Shown here: piece by piece, positions 35,703 to 48,200 of the stretch | How positions within the stretch are numbered: position 1 is the stretch's first letter | Layout of the letters: each line of letters opens with the position of its first letter | NCBI RefSeq assembly: GCF_004210375.1 | Contig: NC_134835.1 | Span: forward strand, 67,796,447 to 67,860,446 | Reading direction: 5' to 3' | Length of the DNA stretch: 64,000 bases | Source: Tachypleus tridentatus | Taxonomy: Eukaryota; Arthropoda; Merostomata; Xiphosura; Limulidae | Notes under the pieces: generated by a model | Database searches by the model: none | What the model was told of the DNA's origin: nothing | What the model saw: only the letters and a program-made list of their open reading frames with translations | Translations under genes and position numbers: made by a program

Positions 35703-38540
35703 ACCTTAACTGTATTATATATTCGAATGAAAATACGTGTTTCATGATTACGTATAAATTCTTTACTAAACTATTGAAAACAATTTTTAAAACACAACAT
35801 ATAATTTATAGTATTTAAAGAAAATAGTGGCTATTTTAGTTAAATATATTGCATAAAATATAAAATACAACAATAAACGTTAGAAAAGCAATAATGAACA
35901 ACCTTTTAATATTTAGACATGATATAAATGAAACTAGAATGACTTGCATTCTAGTCCCCTTCACGTTTCGTGTACAGGTATAGTATGTTAATTTATAAAA
36001 AAAATTTGAATATGAAAACCAAGAAGACAAATAAGAGTCAAATCTAATATAAATTCGCTGTGGGATACCATGTATAAAAACTGCATTTTGACATCGCTTG
36101 GCACTATGTAGGTGGTGTGACACCAACGAAAATTAATCGTTTTGGGGAAGAGTTATGTTTTAAAACACCTTTTCTGTTGCAAAATATTCATATATACAGA
36201 TATTAAAGATGAACTGAGGTCGAGGATATAGAAGTTAGAATATTCCTTCTACATAATGGAACTGTAAAACAAAATAGCATGGATCAGCCTGGGGTACCAT
36301 GAACATCCAAAAAGAAACCTGCAACAAGCTGTACCAAAGTCGAGGTTAGCAAAGTGTGATGAAGCAACAGGTAAGAATCGAAAAATGCATAATCAGTGGC
36401 AGAAGTTATTTACTTGTCTAGGGCAACAATACGCAACATAATTGAATAGCATTTCCATATGGAAACGAGACCAGTATGTTGCATGCTCATGTATATAATG
36501 CTTACAGTTATACCTCATGTTCAACCATAGCATAACGTAAGCAAATAAGTGGATAGGATACAGTGTTCACGGATTTTTATGCCAATGAACTGTTGAAACG
36601 GTTGATAGAAAATCATCTTCTTTGCATACTAGAAAGGTCACGGACAGCAACAGGGAGTAGTGGTATGCTTAGGACATAATAGTCCTGTAATAAAACCTTT
36701 TTCAACTTAAATTACGTTGCAAGGCTAATGCCAAATTTACAGTCATCAGGTAAAGCGTGTCTAAATGTGGCAATATGGACTATAATGACTATAATGTTTT
36801 GAGGCTCCAAAACATTTGTTTTTACACCTGCTTTGTTTACATTTCACATTTACAGAGTATTCTAGTTCTCACTGAACACTGCTAGCAAGCGTTATATTAC
36901 TTCCAAACAATATATTTCGTAGGAGAAGTGGAAACCAATATTTTGTAGTTGTTTGAGAAAAAGTCATAATTCAAGTGGTATATAATACTGTTTCAACAGG
37001 ATCCTAAACTTGTACTTTTCTTTTTGTTTCACATACACATACCACGATAAAACGTAATAACGAGAAAAGCACTTATTGTATACTGAACACAAGGAATTGT
37101 TAGATTAAATCATTCGTATTAACAGAAGCCAAGCACATAAAACAAAGAAGAAAAAACAATTAATTTGTGTCATTTCTTCAATCATTACTTTACTTTTATT
37201 GTTGTTGGTTGAGCTACGTCGCAATCAACCAAAGTCCAATTCACAAGGCCATGCTCAGCTACATGTAGAAACAAACAAGACATAACATATAAGCGAAATC
37301 CACTATTAATAACTACCAAGGCTAGAGAGATCTAATGTAGAAGCCTCTGGGCCCAATGTAATTCTGTTACAGTCCCTAAAGAAATACATGTAGTTTATCA
37401 AAATCCATAACGCAGAATGGAATGAAGAAATAATACAAATAAGGTAGGTGTAAATGACAAAAAAAACTACCAAACATAACTACATTACCATGAACCTTTT
37501 ACTATTTTACTGAAAGAAGTTTGAAGTTAGTCAACACATCATGGTGTAAAGTGAAACGTTAAGTAAAATTAATTTATGAAACTTGTGTTCCTCACATAAA
37601 TTAATATACGTTATAACACACAAAGTAACTTAACAATCATCCCAAGAAATAATTTATAGCCCAAATGCAATTGTAATGATAGATGTTAAATGTTCTACCA
37701 TACAATATTATTCAGACTAAAATTCAATCCAAGCTCTTATAAAACATAAAAAAAGCTGAAACTTAAATCAAGAATTTACAAACTCACATTGATTTTATGT
37801 GTAAAAACATATTATAACAAAGAATTTGACATTTCCAAAGCAATCTTTGGATTGAGAATTTAAAAGGTGTAGAAAAATTATTTTGAGCTTTTTACAACTG
37901 TGTGAATCAATTCAACATCTTGCTCTTATTTCAAATAGAAAAGTAAAGTTATATTAACGTCTGAAACCACATACTTTATTCTAAGATAAAATAAACCCAA
38001 GCATTTGATTACTGTGACCTCATCTTCAAAAGGTATTTATTTATATTATCACATGAAATTACTTTTGAAATTAAGTGCATTGGAATTTCGTTAAACTGGT
38101 TGTTAACTCTGGAATTAACCTAATTATTTACCGATGAATTCATCATTAATGTGAATTAATTCATCATTAATTGTTTACTCTAGAAACAAATGTATCGACT
38201 TTGCTCGTTAATCATATAATTCATTTAGTCAGATTGTTAACACTAAAATTATTTTAATCTCATAAATTGTCATAATAGATACCTTATTATTCATGTGTTT
38301 TGCGTTATGTAATTTTTCAGTCCCACACATTTATTATATAAAAACAACACGAACTATTAACATTACAGTAAATTATAAGTTGATGGTGTTGCGGTGTTAA
38401 TTTGAGCAAGTAAACGTTTTAAATTTTTACTTTTGAAAAGAATACTCAATATTGTTTGTATGTAAACCATTTGTCTACAAATCATTATTTGTATCAACTA
38501 TTTATAATAACCATTATTTTAAATTGTGTTATTATTTCTT
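35703..38540. other. Long AT-rich stretch without recognised features
   Basis: I find no gene or repeat in these 2.8 kb. A 96-codon minus-strand ORF (35836-36126) has no domain. Small inverted repeats occur, for example TTGGTTGA at 37205-37212 with TCAACCAA at 37225-37232. Confidence 0.4.
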
Positions 38541-38792
38541 CGTTTAAAATTTCGCTCAAAGCTACACGAAGGCTATCTGGGCTATCCGTCTCTAATTTAT
38601 CAGTGTAAGACCAAAGGGAAGGCAGCTAGTTATCACCATCCACCGCCAACTCGTAGGCTACTCTTTTACCAACGAATAGTGAGATTGACTGTCACGTAAA
38701 GTCTCCACGGCGGTATAGTGGACATGTTTGGTGTGATAGGGATTCGAACCCTTGATCCTCAAGCAATCTAACCTGCTGGCCATGACAGGCCT
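38541..38792 (-). mobile_element. Family A SINE, inverted
   Basis: The copy runs from TTTAAAATTTCGCTCAAAGC to AACCTGCTGGCCATGACAGGCC. It has a deletion between the CCTCA and AATCTAACC parts of the tRNA-like head. It sits head-to-head with the copy at 38858. Confidence 0.88.
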
Positions 38793-38857
38793 ATTGTTTG
38801 TATGTTAAACTTCATATTTGTATGAAGAAATAAAACTGTGAGTATCAGTCCTGTTGG

Positions 38858-39141
38858 GGGCCTGGCATGGCCTAGCGCGTTAAGGCGTGCGCTTCGTAAT
38901 CTGAGGGTCGCGGGTTCGCGCCCGAGTCGTGCCAAACATGCTCGCCCTCCCAGCCGTGGGGGCGTTATAATGTGACGGTCAATCCCACTATTCGTTGGTA
39001 GAAGAGTAGCCCAAGAGTTGGCGGTGGGTGGTGATGACTAGCTACCTTCCCTCTAGTCTTACACTGCTAAATTAGGGACGGCTAGCACAGATAGCCCTCG
39101 AGTAGCTTTGTGCGAAATTCCAAAAACAACAACAACAACAA
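38858..39141 (+). mobile_element. Family A SINE, full length
   Basis: This is a well-preserved copy with head GGGCCTGGCATGGCCTAGCGCGTTAAGGC, B-box GGTTCGCGCCCGAG and tail (CAA)n. A perfect 12-bp target-site duplication CAGTCCTGTTGG lies at 38846-38857 and 39142-39153. Confidence 0.95.
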
Positions 39142-39153
39142 CAGTCCTGTTGG

Positions 39154-40640
39154 AAAATATCATAAATTTGATACATCTTAACATGTAATTAGCTTTTACA
39201 TTTAAATTACAATTTACTTAATTTCAGGCTAATTAGAATCGTAATACGTAACCTAATAAATTGGAGGCTCGATTGAAATCAATTATAATACGTAAAAATT
39301 AATTATTGATTCATCTGCAGTATCAGATAAATTTGTAAGTAATATTTTACCGGCATTTTTAATATATATATATATATATTGTGAGGGAGGGATTATATCT
39401 ATATCAGATAGAAATCTGTACGCTATGAGATATAGGATCTTAGTGTATACTTCAGTTTACGAATTTCAATAATTATATTTTCTGAAATTGTTTCCTTAGT
39501 AGTATTTAACTTTAAAAGGATACTGAAATTAAAGAACTATCACTCAGTAAGGAGTAAACTCCATCTTATTTCGAAGAAAATTAAACCTCTTTTAACCGAG
39601 TTATTAATGGTTATAACTTCCAATTTGAAAATTTCTGAAAAAAAGCATGCGAGAATCTGAAACTTAAGTTATTCAGCTTTGCGTAAAGCCAGATTTTTAT
39701 TTGGTCAGTTCATTACTGTATTGTTTGTCACCACTATATGGGTGAGGTTATTTCTTTTCACAATAAATTAATAAACAAAATTCGTTTATATATGATGTCA
39801 TACATACAAGTCATCGTCACTTATTTCAGACGTTCTAATTCTGTACAATCAGATGAGTGTCTCCCGCTTGAAATTTGTCACACTTTTCAAAAAGATATAA
39901 AATGGAATTCTTGACAATATTGTTTGGGTTTGGAATAACCTGTAGCTTATTTCTGTTTTAATATGCTATGTCATTATTCCTCAGACCAGGTAAAAAGTTT
40001 ACGAAGAACTGATAGAAAATACCTCTTATTTCAAAATCCCAAAAAGTATAAAACGTTAGAGCCAGATTGAATTTGAATAAACTTAAAAAAACAAACCAGA
40101 CCATAAAGTTCTGAGAATAATGTTTTACATTAGAGATAAATATCGACCTGTGCGTGACAAACTGTTAGGCGTTTAATAAACTACTGAAATTATATTAATA
40201 TTAATTTTTACTGCAGTTTTACACCATAAAAATTAATCTGTCCTTTAATAATAATTATAACCAAATATTATTTACGGAATCATTATACAATTTACATAAA
40301 ATTTTAAGGGCTATAAAATTTTACCAATTATTTACGTCAGTAGATGGTGCGTACTTTTGAAACACTTTGATAAACTTCTAAGTGCTTGTACAACGAACGT
40401 ATATGTAGATATAGGCAAAGAGGAATCTAACTCCAATGTGCCCATAACAAAAGATTTTGAGCTTTACAAGGCGACCAATGTAAATTAATTTCTATCCTTA
40501 AGAATTAATGAAACGAAAACTCATCGCTTTGTAGTATCTGGTAAGTAAGTAGAGTAACGGGTACACGTCTTGCCCAATCACATTTATCAGAATAATTACA
40601 ATATACTTTATCTGTGATATGTTAAGTATTTTTATTGTGA
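39154..40640. other. Unidentified AT-rich DNA with (AT)n
   Basis: An AT dinucleotide run lies at 39362-39379. Nothing else was recognised. Confidence 0.45.
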
Positions 40641-40844
40641 AACTTGAAGTTATTTCAATGTGGATGATGCTTCTACGAAATCTTCGCTGTATATAGTTAT
40701 GAGAATAAGACACACTGAGAAATTGATAGTAAATAGACTGGCTTTCAATAAGTTCATCACCTCCGCACTCACAAAAAAACGGGCTCTGTTTAGAAGTACA
40801 CGTACTTTGTGTAATAACGACATCAAGTAATCAACAGGTGACAC
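40641..40844 (-). pseudogene. Possible fragment of a non-LTR reverse transcriptase
   Basis: The minus-strand frame contains LLNRARFFVSAEVMNLLKASL, then a short hydrophobic run and a Cys. This resembles the thumb-side end of LINE reverse transcriptases (typical pattern LNR.R.FVP..VL..LY.SLI.P.L.YC). No catalytic YADD or other motif remains nearby. It is too short to name a clade. Confidence 0.35.
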
Positions 40845-43170
40845 TGCAATACATCAAGATGTATACGTGCATTTTGATGCAGAAAAAAGGAATATTTTGA
40901 TTTGGAGAATAGCTACAACCGATGGAATCTGTGAAGGCTGGAATGTGTGGAGAAAGTGACGTTTGAAACCCAACGTGAAATGTGTTCTCTTCATGGAATC
41001 TTAAGAAATTAAGAATACTTATACACATAAATATTTTGTAAAAATGTTGTAAAGTCCATAACTACAGTCATAATGTTAACTTGAAAATTATCCACAAGAT
41101 TTTCTTGAAAAACTATTTTACATGTAATTTACGAAAAGGTTTAAAGACAGAACTCGACAATTACATAATACACTCAATCAAAGCACATTCTTATATGTTA
41201 TGAAAAGATAAAACATTCAAGATAGTAATCTTCAAACTGCTACAGAATCTGGTGCAAATATTTACACCAATATAATGGTCAAAGGTATTAAATAAAATGT
41301 GATAAACAAACAAATGTTTCTTCGATGCTCTACCTATCATAATTATTCATTAATTTAACTTATAAGGGAAGGATCACATGTGTAGGAATAGAGTTAGTGA
41401 AAAATGGATTTGTTTCTTAAGATTTTCGGTAAATAATTGATAAATGAGATATTTTATCTCGCAAATTAAAAGCCACTTTTCTTGATAACAGTTTGATAAA
41501 AAAGATAAATCACCATGGGAGGGGGGCAGGTGGATTTTCTAGAAGTTCCACGCGTAATTAAGACGGGATGTTTTGAAGAAGTATGTGCGGTTCTCCACTT
41601 CTTTAAGTGGGTTAGATATATTATGTCTATAAACATTGGAAGTCTTCTGTCATCAGTAATTACAGTGCTTAATAACTTATGTAAATGGCTTGCTTAAACT
41701 TGGCTTGTACTCATTTCTCACTGTAGTTCCATACCTGTATACTTTCTAAACCTAAATATATAACCATATACATCTCATTACGTATTAATATCAATATCAT
41801 TTGAGGGTGCTTACTTAACTGTAACATGTCAAGATTCTCATTAGAATATGAATGGATAAAAATAAGGTTCATGAACTTCACTATTACTTTGAGGTTATAC
41901 CGTAGAGACATAGACTAATGTCTTCATTAGCTGATTCTTTTGGTCTTGCATTACATGAATAATTGTGTTAAAACAAATCACCTTATTTTACGACGATGTC
42001 ATGATAATCTTTAAGTTCATTAAGGATACGAGACGATATTGATAGCATCATGATATAAGGTTGTCAGAATTTATTAATAACACAACTAAAGGAAAATTTC
42101 TTCTCAGACTGCAGTCTAAAACTATACATTAAATCTATAAATCACTTGCTGATAACCGTAACACATAAGATGCAAAATGCATTTATTGTAACTTTTAAAT
42201 GGCACACATCCCGATTAAAAAAATTAGACCAACGAATAGTCTGAGTCTGAGCAACATGAAAATATTCAAACAATCTGTTTCAAAGGATATGAATAAGATG
42301 ATAAAACAGCAGAACGTTGTAACAATCGATCTTGTATTTGTCATACATGAATATTTATATGATTTTAATGGAGAGCGCTCCTTCTTATTATTGACTTTGA
42401 TTTTAATATTTCAATTTTTTTGCACACAGTTTTCTATGCTCTTACATGCTAATTATTTAAGCATAGACTACATTAAATCAATTCATTTTCGTTGAGAGTT
42501 CTTTCTTCTTACTTTATGGTGCCGAATATTAAAATATATCAAAATCTAAGCACCAGATTTACTGGACTTAATGTTACGATTCGTCTCGCTAATCCATCCA
42601 TATAGTGAGGAATATTTTGGGATTAGAAATATAACTCTAGTAAAGAGTTTTAAAAAATGATTTTCACATTATTATTAGTGAATATTTATTATGAAAAGGA
42701 AGTACTTCTAAAGCTTTGACACTGGTGACGTTTTGAACTAAATAATTGTCAGTTTCTTCATCCGAACACCAAGCTTGGTGTATTTTTTAACATACAGCTT
42801 GAAACGTCGTCACTGTGGAAAATCTCTACGCAGCTATTCTCCGTAAACTGCTTCCTCTATGTAATCAAAACTCGTGGGTATTCCTCAAATAGGTTATAAT
42901 TAACAAATTTTCTGTTTTTAAATAACGGTTTAATAAAAAATATACAAAATAGACATAGTAAATAAAGTACATTACATAGTATGTGACTTTTAACATAAGC
43001 TTTCCATTAAGTTTTGAATTCACAATATCCGTTTCTATTTATCCATAATGTAATTTCTTTTTTCCAGAAGCTGCAAACATGCCTGTAATATGTACACGGT
43101 TGTACAGAGGAGTAAAAGTTATTGAAGCTCCAGAAATATTCTTTATATGTCTTATAACCATCACAAGAGC
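40845..43170. other. Unidentified AT-rich DNA
   Basis: No gene or repeat recognised. Open frames reach 98 codons (42199-42495, plus) without a domain. Part of the left end may belong to the RT-like fragment. Confidence 0.35.
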
Positions 43171-43452
43171 TTGGTTGTTGTTGTTTTTTTAATTTTGTGC
43201 AAAGTTACACAAGGGTTATCTACGCTAGCCATCCCTAATTTAGCAGTGTAAGGCTAGAGGGAAGACAGCTAGTTATCACCGCCCACCGCCAACTCTTGGG
43301 CTACTCTTTTACCAACGAATAGTGGGATTGATCGTCAAAGTATAACGCCCCCACGGCTGAAAGGACGAGCATGTTTAGTGTGATGGGGATTCGAACCCGC
43401 GACTCTCAGATCGTGTTTCAAGCGCCTTAACCAACTGGCCATGCCGGGCCCA
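43171..43452 (-). mobile_element. Family A SINE, full length, inverted
   Basis: It runs from GTTGTTGTTGTTTTTTTAATTTTGTGCAAAG to AACCAACTGGCCATGCCGGGCCC, with B-box GATTCGAACCC. Its head half plus flank was later duplicated to the right (43558-43785). Confidence 0.92.
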
Positions 43453-43785
43453 CAGGCGATAGATTACGTCATTCGTATTTAAAAACAAAGTACAATAATC
43501 GCTCTGTGGTGAACGTTTGAGGTACTTTTAACATGCTTGAACAAAACAAGTTAATGTGATCGTCACATTATAACGCCCCCACGGCTGAAAGGACGAGCAT
43601 GTTTAGTGTGATGGGGATTCGAACCCGCGACCCTCGGATCGTGATTCGAGCGCCTCAACCAACTGGCCATGCCGAGCCCACAGGAGATAGATTGCGTCAT
43701 TCGTATTTAAAAACAAACTACAATTATCGCTCTCTGGTGAACGTTTGAGGTACTTTTAACATACCTGAACAAAACAATTTAAACA
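43330..43785. repeat. 228-bp tandem duplication containing half a SINE
   Basis: Unit 1 (43330-43557) and unit 2 (43558-43785) both start with GATCGTCA. They run through the same SINE head, the flank CACAGG.GATAGATT.CGTCATTCG and GAACGTTTGAGGTACTTTTAACAT. The units differ at about one base in ten or fewer. Because unit 2 contains non-SINE flank, it arose by segmental duplication, not by a second insertion. Confidence 0.95.
43558..43680 (-). mobile_element. Duplicated head half of a family A SINE
   Basis: This holds only the tRNA-like half (GCCCCCACGGCTGAAAGG to AACTGGCCATGCCGAGCCC). The SINE tail is absent because this piece came with the 228-bp duplication. Unlike its neighbour, it reads GATCGTGATTCGAGCGCC. 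Confidence 0.93.
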
Positions 43786-43786
43786 A

Positions 43787-43824
43787 ATATATATATATAT
43801 AACAATACAAGGGTTCGAACCCTT
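43787..43824. repeat. (AT)n run and 16-bp perfect palindrome
   Basis: An AT run (about 43787-43801) is followed by AAGGGTTCGAACCCTT (43809-43824), a perfect palindrome whose core equals a Pol III B-box read on both strands. Confidence 0.9.
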
Positions 43825-45659
43825 ATAAAAATAGTATTGAATAAAATAAACAAATGCTAATTTTACAACTGTATCTGTGTATGTATTAAAAGTTTATCTG
43901 AAGGTATTATTCATGCAAAACATGCATGAAACAATTTGATCAATAATATGTCTTCTTTCAACAATACTTAGCATTTTCATAAATATATTCCAAGCTCAAA
44001 CGTTTAATTCTTTAACTATGATTTCGTTATAAATTATGGTCTCTAACAATATTTGTGTCTGCTATTGTCGATATATAACCTAAACATACTAAAAGACCTG
44101 AAGAAAAGAAAACCCAATGATAAATTCCATAAAATCTCTATTGTTGAATATAGCCTACCAAGTGCAAAAACGATGAAAATATTTTTTATTTTGCGAAAAG
44201 CTTTCATTTTTAGTGTAATAGTAAAACTTTATACATTGAAGCAAGTATTTGAGCAATATAATATGTTCTTCAAAATTATTTATAACATTCCATATTGATG
44301 CAGTATAAATCAATGATAATTAAATTATATTCAAGGGTAATACAAAGTTTCTATCATTTTACTATAACAAGACAGATTGATAGTTAGGCCAAACTACATT
44401 AAATAGTTTTATTAAAGATATTGACATTATAGCGTTACAGAATCTTATCAGAATCGCCATTGATGGTATAATCTCATAGCGACTCGTTTTACATGAGAAT
44501 ATGGAATATCCACCTTCTAGTTACAAAGCCGGACTTACGTTATCAAAGTCTTTTCACTCTCGTTTTTTTTTTTTTTTGAGATCGTATAGTTCTTTAACAG
44601 ACGTAAAAGCGCTATTCAAGATCAGTGAATATGACATTTATCAAAGTGTGTGAAAAGGGATTGGTCCTTTCGCTTCCAGGACGGTTTACATTGTCAGTGT
44701 TTCTATAGAGGACCAGTCCTAGTTTTTGGTATTGTTGGCTTATAACACCTTGGACTTACATTGAACCTCTTGAGTTACAAAAAACTTCATTCAAATATAT
44801 TCAATGAAAGGCTGAGCTGAAAGCCCTGTTGGTTAAATTCGATACCCATCATCAAGTTTCAAAGTCTGTTGGTTACGAGGCTTAGTTAGATTCAAGAGTA
44901 TATATCGGGAAACCTTCTTATACTCAGGATTACGCGTATAAGGCGCGATGTTCTCGAAGTCTGGTCACGTGAAACAGAAGAAAAGAGATTTTTTAAACAC
45001 CTTATCGCATCTGCAATCGTTTTCGCCATGACTCAGTGATAACAATCACATTTAGAACATTTCTTACCTCTGTTTATATTGTCAGTAACAGATGTTTCCC
45101 AATTGATGTTTTTATGTATTATGTCTTCAGTATGGTACATTATACCAATAATCCAAGTTGTTAAACGTTAACGCTATAAAATAACTTCAAAGTGTTTGAG
45201 AAGGATTTACCTTTCCTAAACCAGTTAATCTTTATCAATTAATTGTATAGTTCTATGGGGCTTTTTGTAAGATAAACTTCCAATAAAGAAGTATCAAGTT
45301 ATGTCCAAGATTTATTTTAAACTATATAGTATTTATTGCAGTATAACAAATACGAATTATTACCGTAACAACTTTAATTAGCATAATTTATTTAAGGTAT
45401 TATAGTTAGTTAATTAATACATATGAAATAACTGTCATATTCGTCTTAATGTTTTTAGATACAATACAATTATTTAGTTGGGTAATGTTTGTGAATTCGT
45501 TACTACATTGGTTCAGACAGCGAATCTTTCCCAGCTCCACTATAAAACAATGTATTCACTATATAATAGAGTATTAAGTGGATTAATGAGATTTAAAAAC
45601 AATATTTGATTTAAGCAAGAATAGTTGCTATACGTAATAATTTCATATGTAGACTGGTA
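43825..45659. other. Unidentified AT-rich DNA
   Basis: An 81-codon ORF (44053-44298, plus) and a run of about 16 T near 44562 are the only notable items. Confidence 0.35.
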
Positions 45660-45671
45660 CTGTAGCTTTAG

Positions 45672-45788
45672 TGTGTGTTTTCTTACAGCAAAGCCACATC
45701 GGGTTATCTGCCGAATCCACCGAGGGGAATCAAACCCATGATTTTAGCGTTGTAAATCCGTAGACTTACCGCTGTACGAGCGGGATAC
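45672..45788 (-). mobile_element. Family C SINE, full length, inverted
   Basis: It runs from TGTGTGTTTTCTTACAGCAAAGCCACATCGGG to CTTACCGCTGTACGAGCGGG. A perfect 12-bp target-site duplication CTGTAGCTTTAG lies at 45660-45671 and 45789-45800. Confidence 0.93.
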
Positions 45789-45842
45789 CTGTAGCTTTAG
45801 GGAAAAATGATTTAAAACCTACTTGTCATACTTATTCTTTTT

Positions 45843-46110
45843 GGACCGGTGTAGCTAGGTGGTTAAGGCACTGAACTCGTAATCTGAGGGTCGCGGGTTC
45901 GAACTCCCGTCACACCAAACATGCTCGCCCTTTCAGTCGTGGGGGCTTTATAATGTGACGGTCAGTCCCACTACTCGTTGGTAAAGAGTAGCCCAAGAGT
46001 TGTCGGTAGGTGGTGATGACTAGTTGCCTTCCCTCTAATCTTGCACAGCTAAATTATGGATGGCCAGCGCAGGTAGCCCTAGTGTAGCTTTGCGCGAATT
46101 TCAAAAACAA
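45843..46110 (+). mobile_element. Family A SINE, full length
   Basis: The head GGACCGGTGTAGCTAGGTGGTTAAGGC, B-box GGTTCGAACTCCCGTC, body and tail TTTGCGCGAATTTCAAAAACAA are present. It abuts the left edge of the minisatellite at 46110. No clear target-site duplication is visible. Confidence 0.9.
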
Positions 46111-46645
46111 TGGATGAAGTAATTACAATACAGGGGAATAAGCTATTTACGGATCAGGTGTGTACAAATAAGGATCCAAACAGTTTACATATCGTAATGA
46201 ATAAGGGAGCACAATGTAGATATTGATATCTTATGCATTTAATAATGAAAAAGATAGGCATAATATAGAGGTTCAGACTGTTTATGTACCTACCATTAGG
46301 GAGAGTACAACACTTAGTTCTAGCAATAGGATAAAATTAGTAAAATTAAAGGATTCACAATGTTTATTTAAACTAATAGATCAGCTAATTACAGTGTATG
46401 GTCCAGAATGTATTTCTGTATTAATGGATGAGTAAATTTAATGTAAATGTCCAGAGGGCTTTTATAGTAGTGGATGGGGTAAATATAGGGTTTAAATCTA
46501 TTATATATAATAATGAATTAAGTGTGTGCAGTGTATCGGTACAGACACACTGCGTATATTAATACAAGACGTAGGTAAAAGTAGGGGTCCAAAATGTTTA
46601 TCTATAGTAATAGTTTAGATATGTACCACATAGAGATCCAGAAAA
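46110..46645. repeat. Diverged minisatellite, ~45-50-bp unit
   Basis: Recurring landmarks are GG(G)(T/A)(C/T)CA(G/A)AATGTTTAT, then TATAGTAAT and GGATGAGGTAAATATA. Recognisable starts lie near 46172, 46206, 46270, 46350, 46397, 46446, 46585 and 46625. Spacing varies (about 34 to 80 bp, with some units apparently fused). The 70-codon ORF at 46223-46435 is within the array and is probably incidental. Confidence 0.5.
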
Positions 46646-47247
46646 TGAAAACAAACCAGTTTTCTTTTAATAAATTTGTCTTTGATCAAACGTTTTATAT
46701 ACTCAAAAGTAGTTCTTTTTTATTACACATACATTGTTTATGTATGCACAATCAGTAATAATAATGTACTAACAACCTTTTAGTGATTTACAGAATCAGT
46801 GAGCAACATAATCAGAAATGTATTGGTGACGAAATCTGAAATCACGTGGACTCGTTCGAAAGATGTATTATATTCTGATCTAGGCGTGAAAAAAACAACA
46901 ACTTGTGTAACAAAGTAAAGAAATCAAAACATGAAAGCTAATCATATATGTTACAGTTGTCCAAATCAACGTAAAAAATATATACAGTAATTTCATAAAT
47001 TTAAAACAAGTTTTAAATCAAAATACTTTAAAAATACAAAAATAAAACCAGTTAGCTATAATGTTTCAGTATAGTTGTTGGTTTATTAGCGTATAGTTAC
47101 TGAATGGGTTAGAGTTGAATTTGTGAGACCTAACGCTGGTCCGTTAGGAATATTTAGTATAGGTAACTCGAACAACAGGTAATCGTCAATAGCCGCGGCA
47201 CTTGAAGTTCGTTTAGGCAGAATTAGTGTAAATTAATCTACGATTTC
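46646..47247. other. Unidentified AT-rich DNA
   Basis: Nothing recognised. Confidence 0.4.
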
Positions 47248-47370
47248 TTTGTTTCTTTAAAGTGAAGCACATTGCTACACAACAGACTATCTATGCTCTT
47301 TCCACAACGACTTTGAAAACCCGTATTTTAGCGTTGTAAATCCGTAGACATTCCGCTGTGCCACTGGGGA
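47248..47370 (-). mobile_element. Family B SINE, inverted
   Basis: TTTGTTTCTTTAAAGTGAAGCACATTGCTACACAACAGACTATCTATGCTC to CATTCCGCTGTGCCACTGGGG is a complete but diverged copy. The B-box region reads GACTTTGAAAACCCG. Confidence 0.82.
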
Positions 47371-47755
47371 ACATTAATCTAGGATTTTTTTTTCCTTTTC
47401 ATTATCAATATTTTTGCATACCAAGCGTGGTGCGGGTACACCCGATTAGATTTTATTAGTCATCAGGGTCTCTACCAACTCATCCTTAAATTGAAACTCC
47501 GTTATGTAGAATTAGAGTAAATTAATCCATGAAACTTTGGGTATCACCAAATGCATCAATCGAACGGGATTGGCGTCATGAGTCTGAAACTGTAATTAGA
47601 TCCGAAATCGGTCAAAAGATGACGTAGCTACGAACTAAAAGTTTATACTGCAGAAAAAAAAAAAAGCCAACAAAACGAGCCGCTGTACCGCTAGAGATTT
47701 ATATAACACTAGCTTCCTAGTGCTATACGTTTGATCCATCACCCAGCAGTTAGGA

Positions 47756-47872
47756 TTTTTGTTTGTTTTTTGTTAAGCACAAAGTTACAAAATTGATTAT
47801 TTACGTTCCCTCCACCGCAACCCGATTTTTAACATTATAAGCCTGCAGACTTAGTACTGAGTCACTGGGGGC
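47756..47872 (-). mobile_element. Family B SINE, inverted
   Basis: It begins with TTTTTGTTTGTTTTTTGTTAAGCACAAAG and ends with CTTAGTACTGAGTCACTGGGGGC. It lies 385 bp right of another inverted family B copy and is more diverged in the middle. Confidence 0.8.
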
Positions 47873-48200
47873 ATTTATAATGTAACAAACTCATAAAATT
47901 ATCTTTTGATAAATAAATATACTCTTACTGTATAAATACCATATATAAATCGCAAAACCTTATAACAGAACTCCTTAATCACTGTCGTTATATGAAACAT
48001 AACATAACGGTAATGCAGCATATATATCAGTGTTGTCTATTTTTAACGAAGGCTTATTTTTGGCGTAAAAATGAAACATAAAACTATTGGAATTTTTTTA
48101 CTACCTAATAAATTAGTTTCCCTATTTTGTGGTTATATTTAAGTGATATCTACTATAATACAAAAAATCTGAGAAATCTTATAAGGGAGGGACGTAATAT
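47873..48200. other. Unidentified AT-rich DNA
   Basis: Nothing recognised. Confidence 0.4.

Noticed and set aside
35836..36126. 96-codon minus-strand ORF rich in hydrophobic residues
   Set aside because: Resembles random AT-rich translation; no signal or domain order.
36240..36700. Possible DNA transposon relic
   Set aside because: Some phrases looked transposase-like on translation, but no catalytic motif or inverted repeats could be found.
42199..42495. 98-codon plus-strand ORF
   Set aside because: No recognisable family and no supporting context; expected by chance in 64 kb.
44480..45250. Possible ~80-bp tandem repeat
   Set aside because: A few repeated phrases, but no consistent order or spacing.
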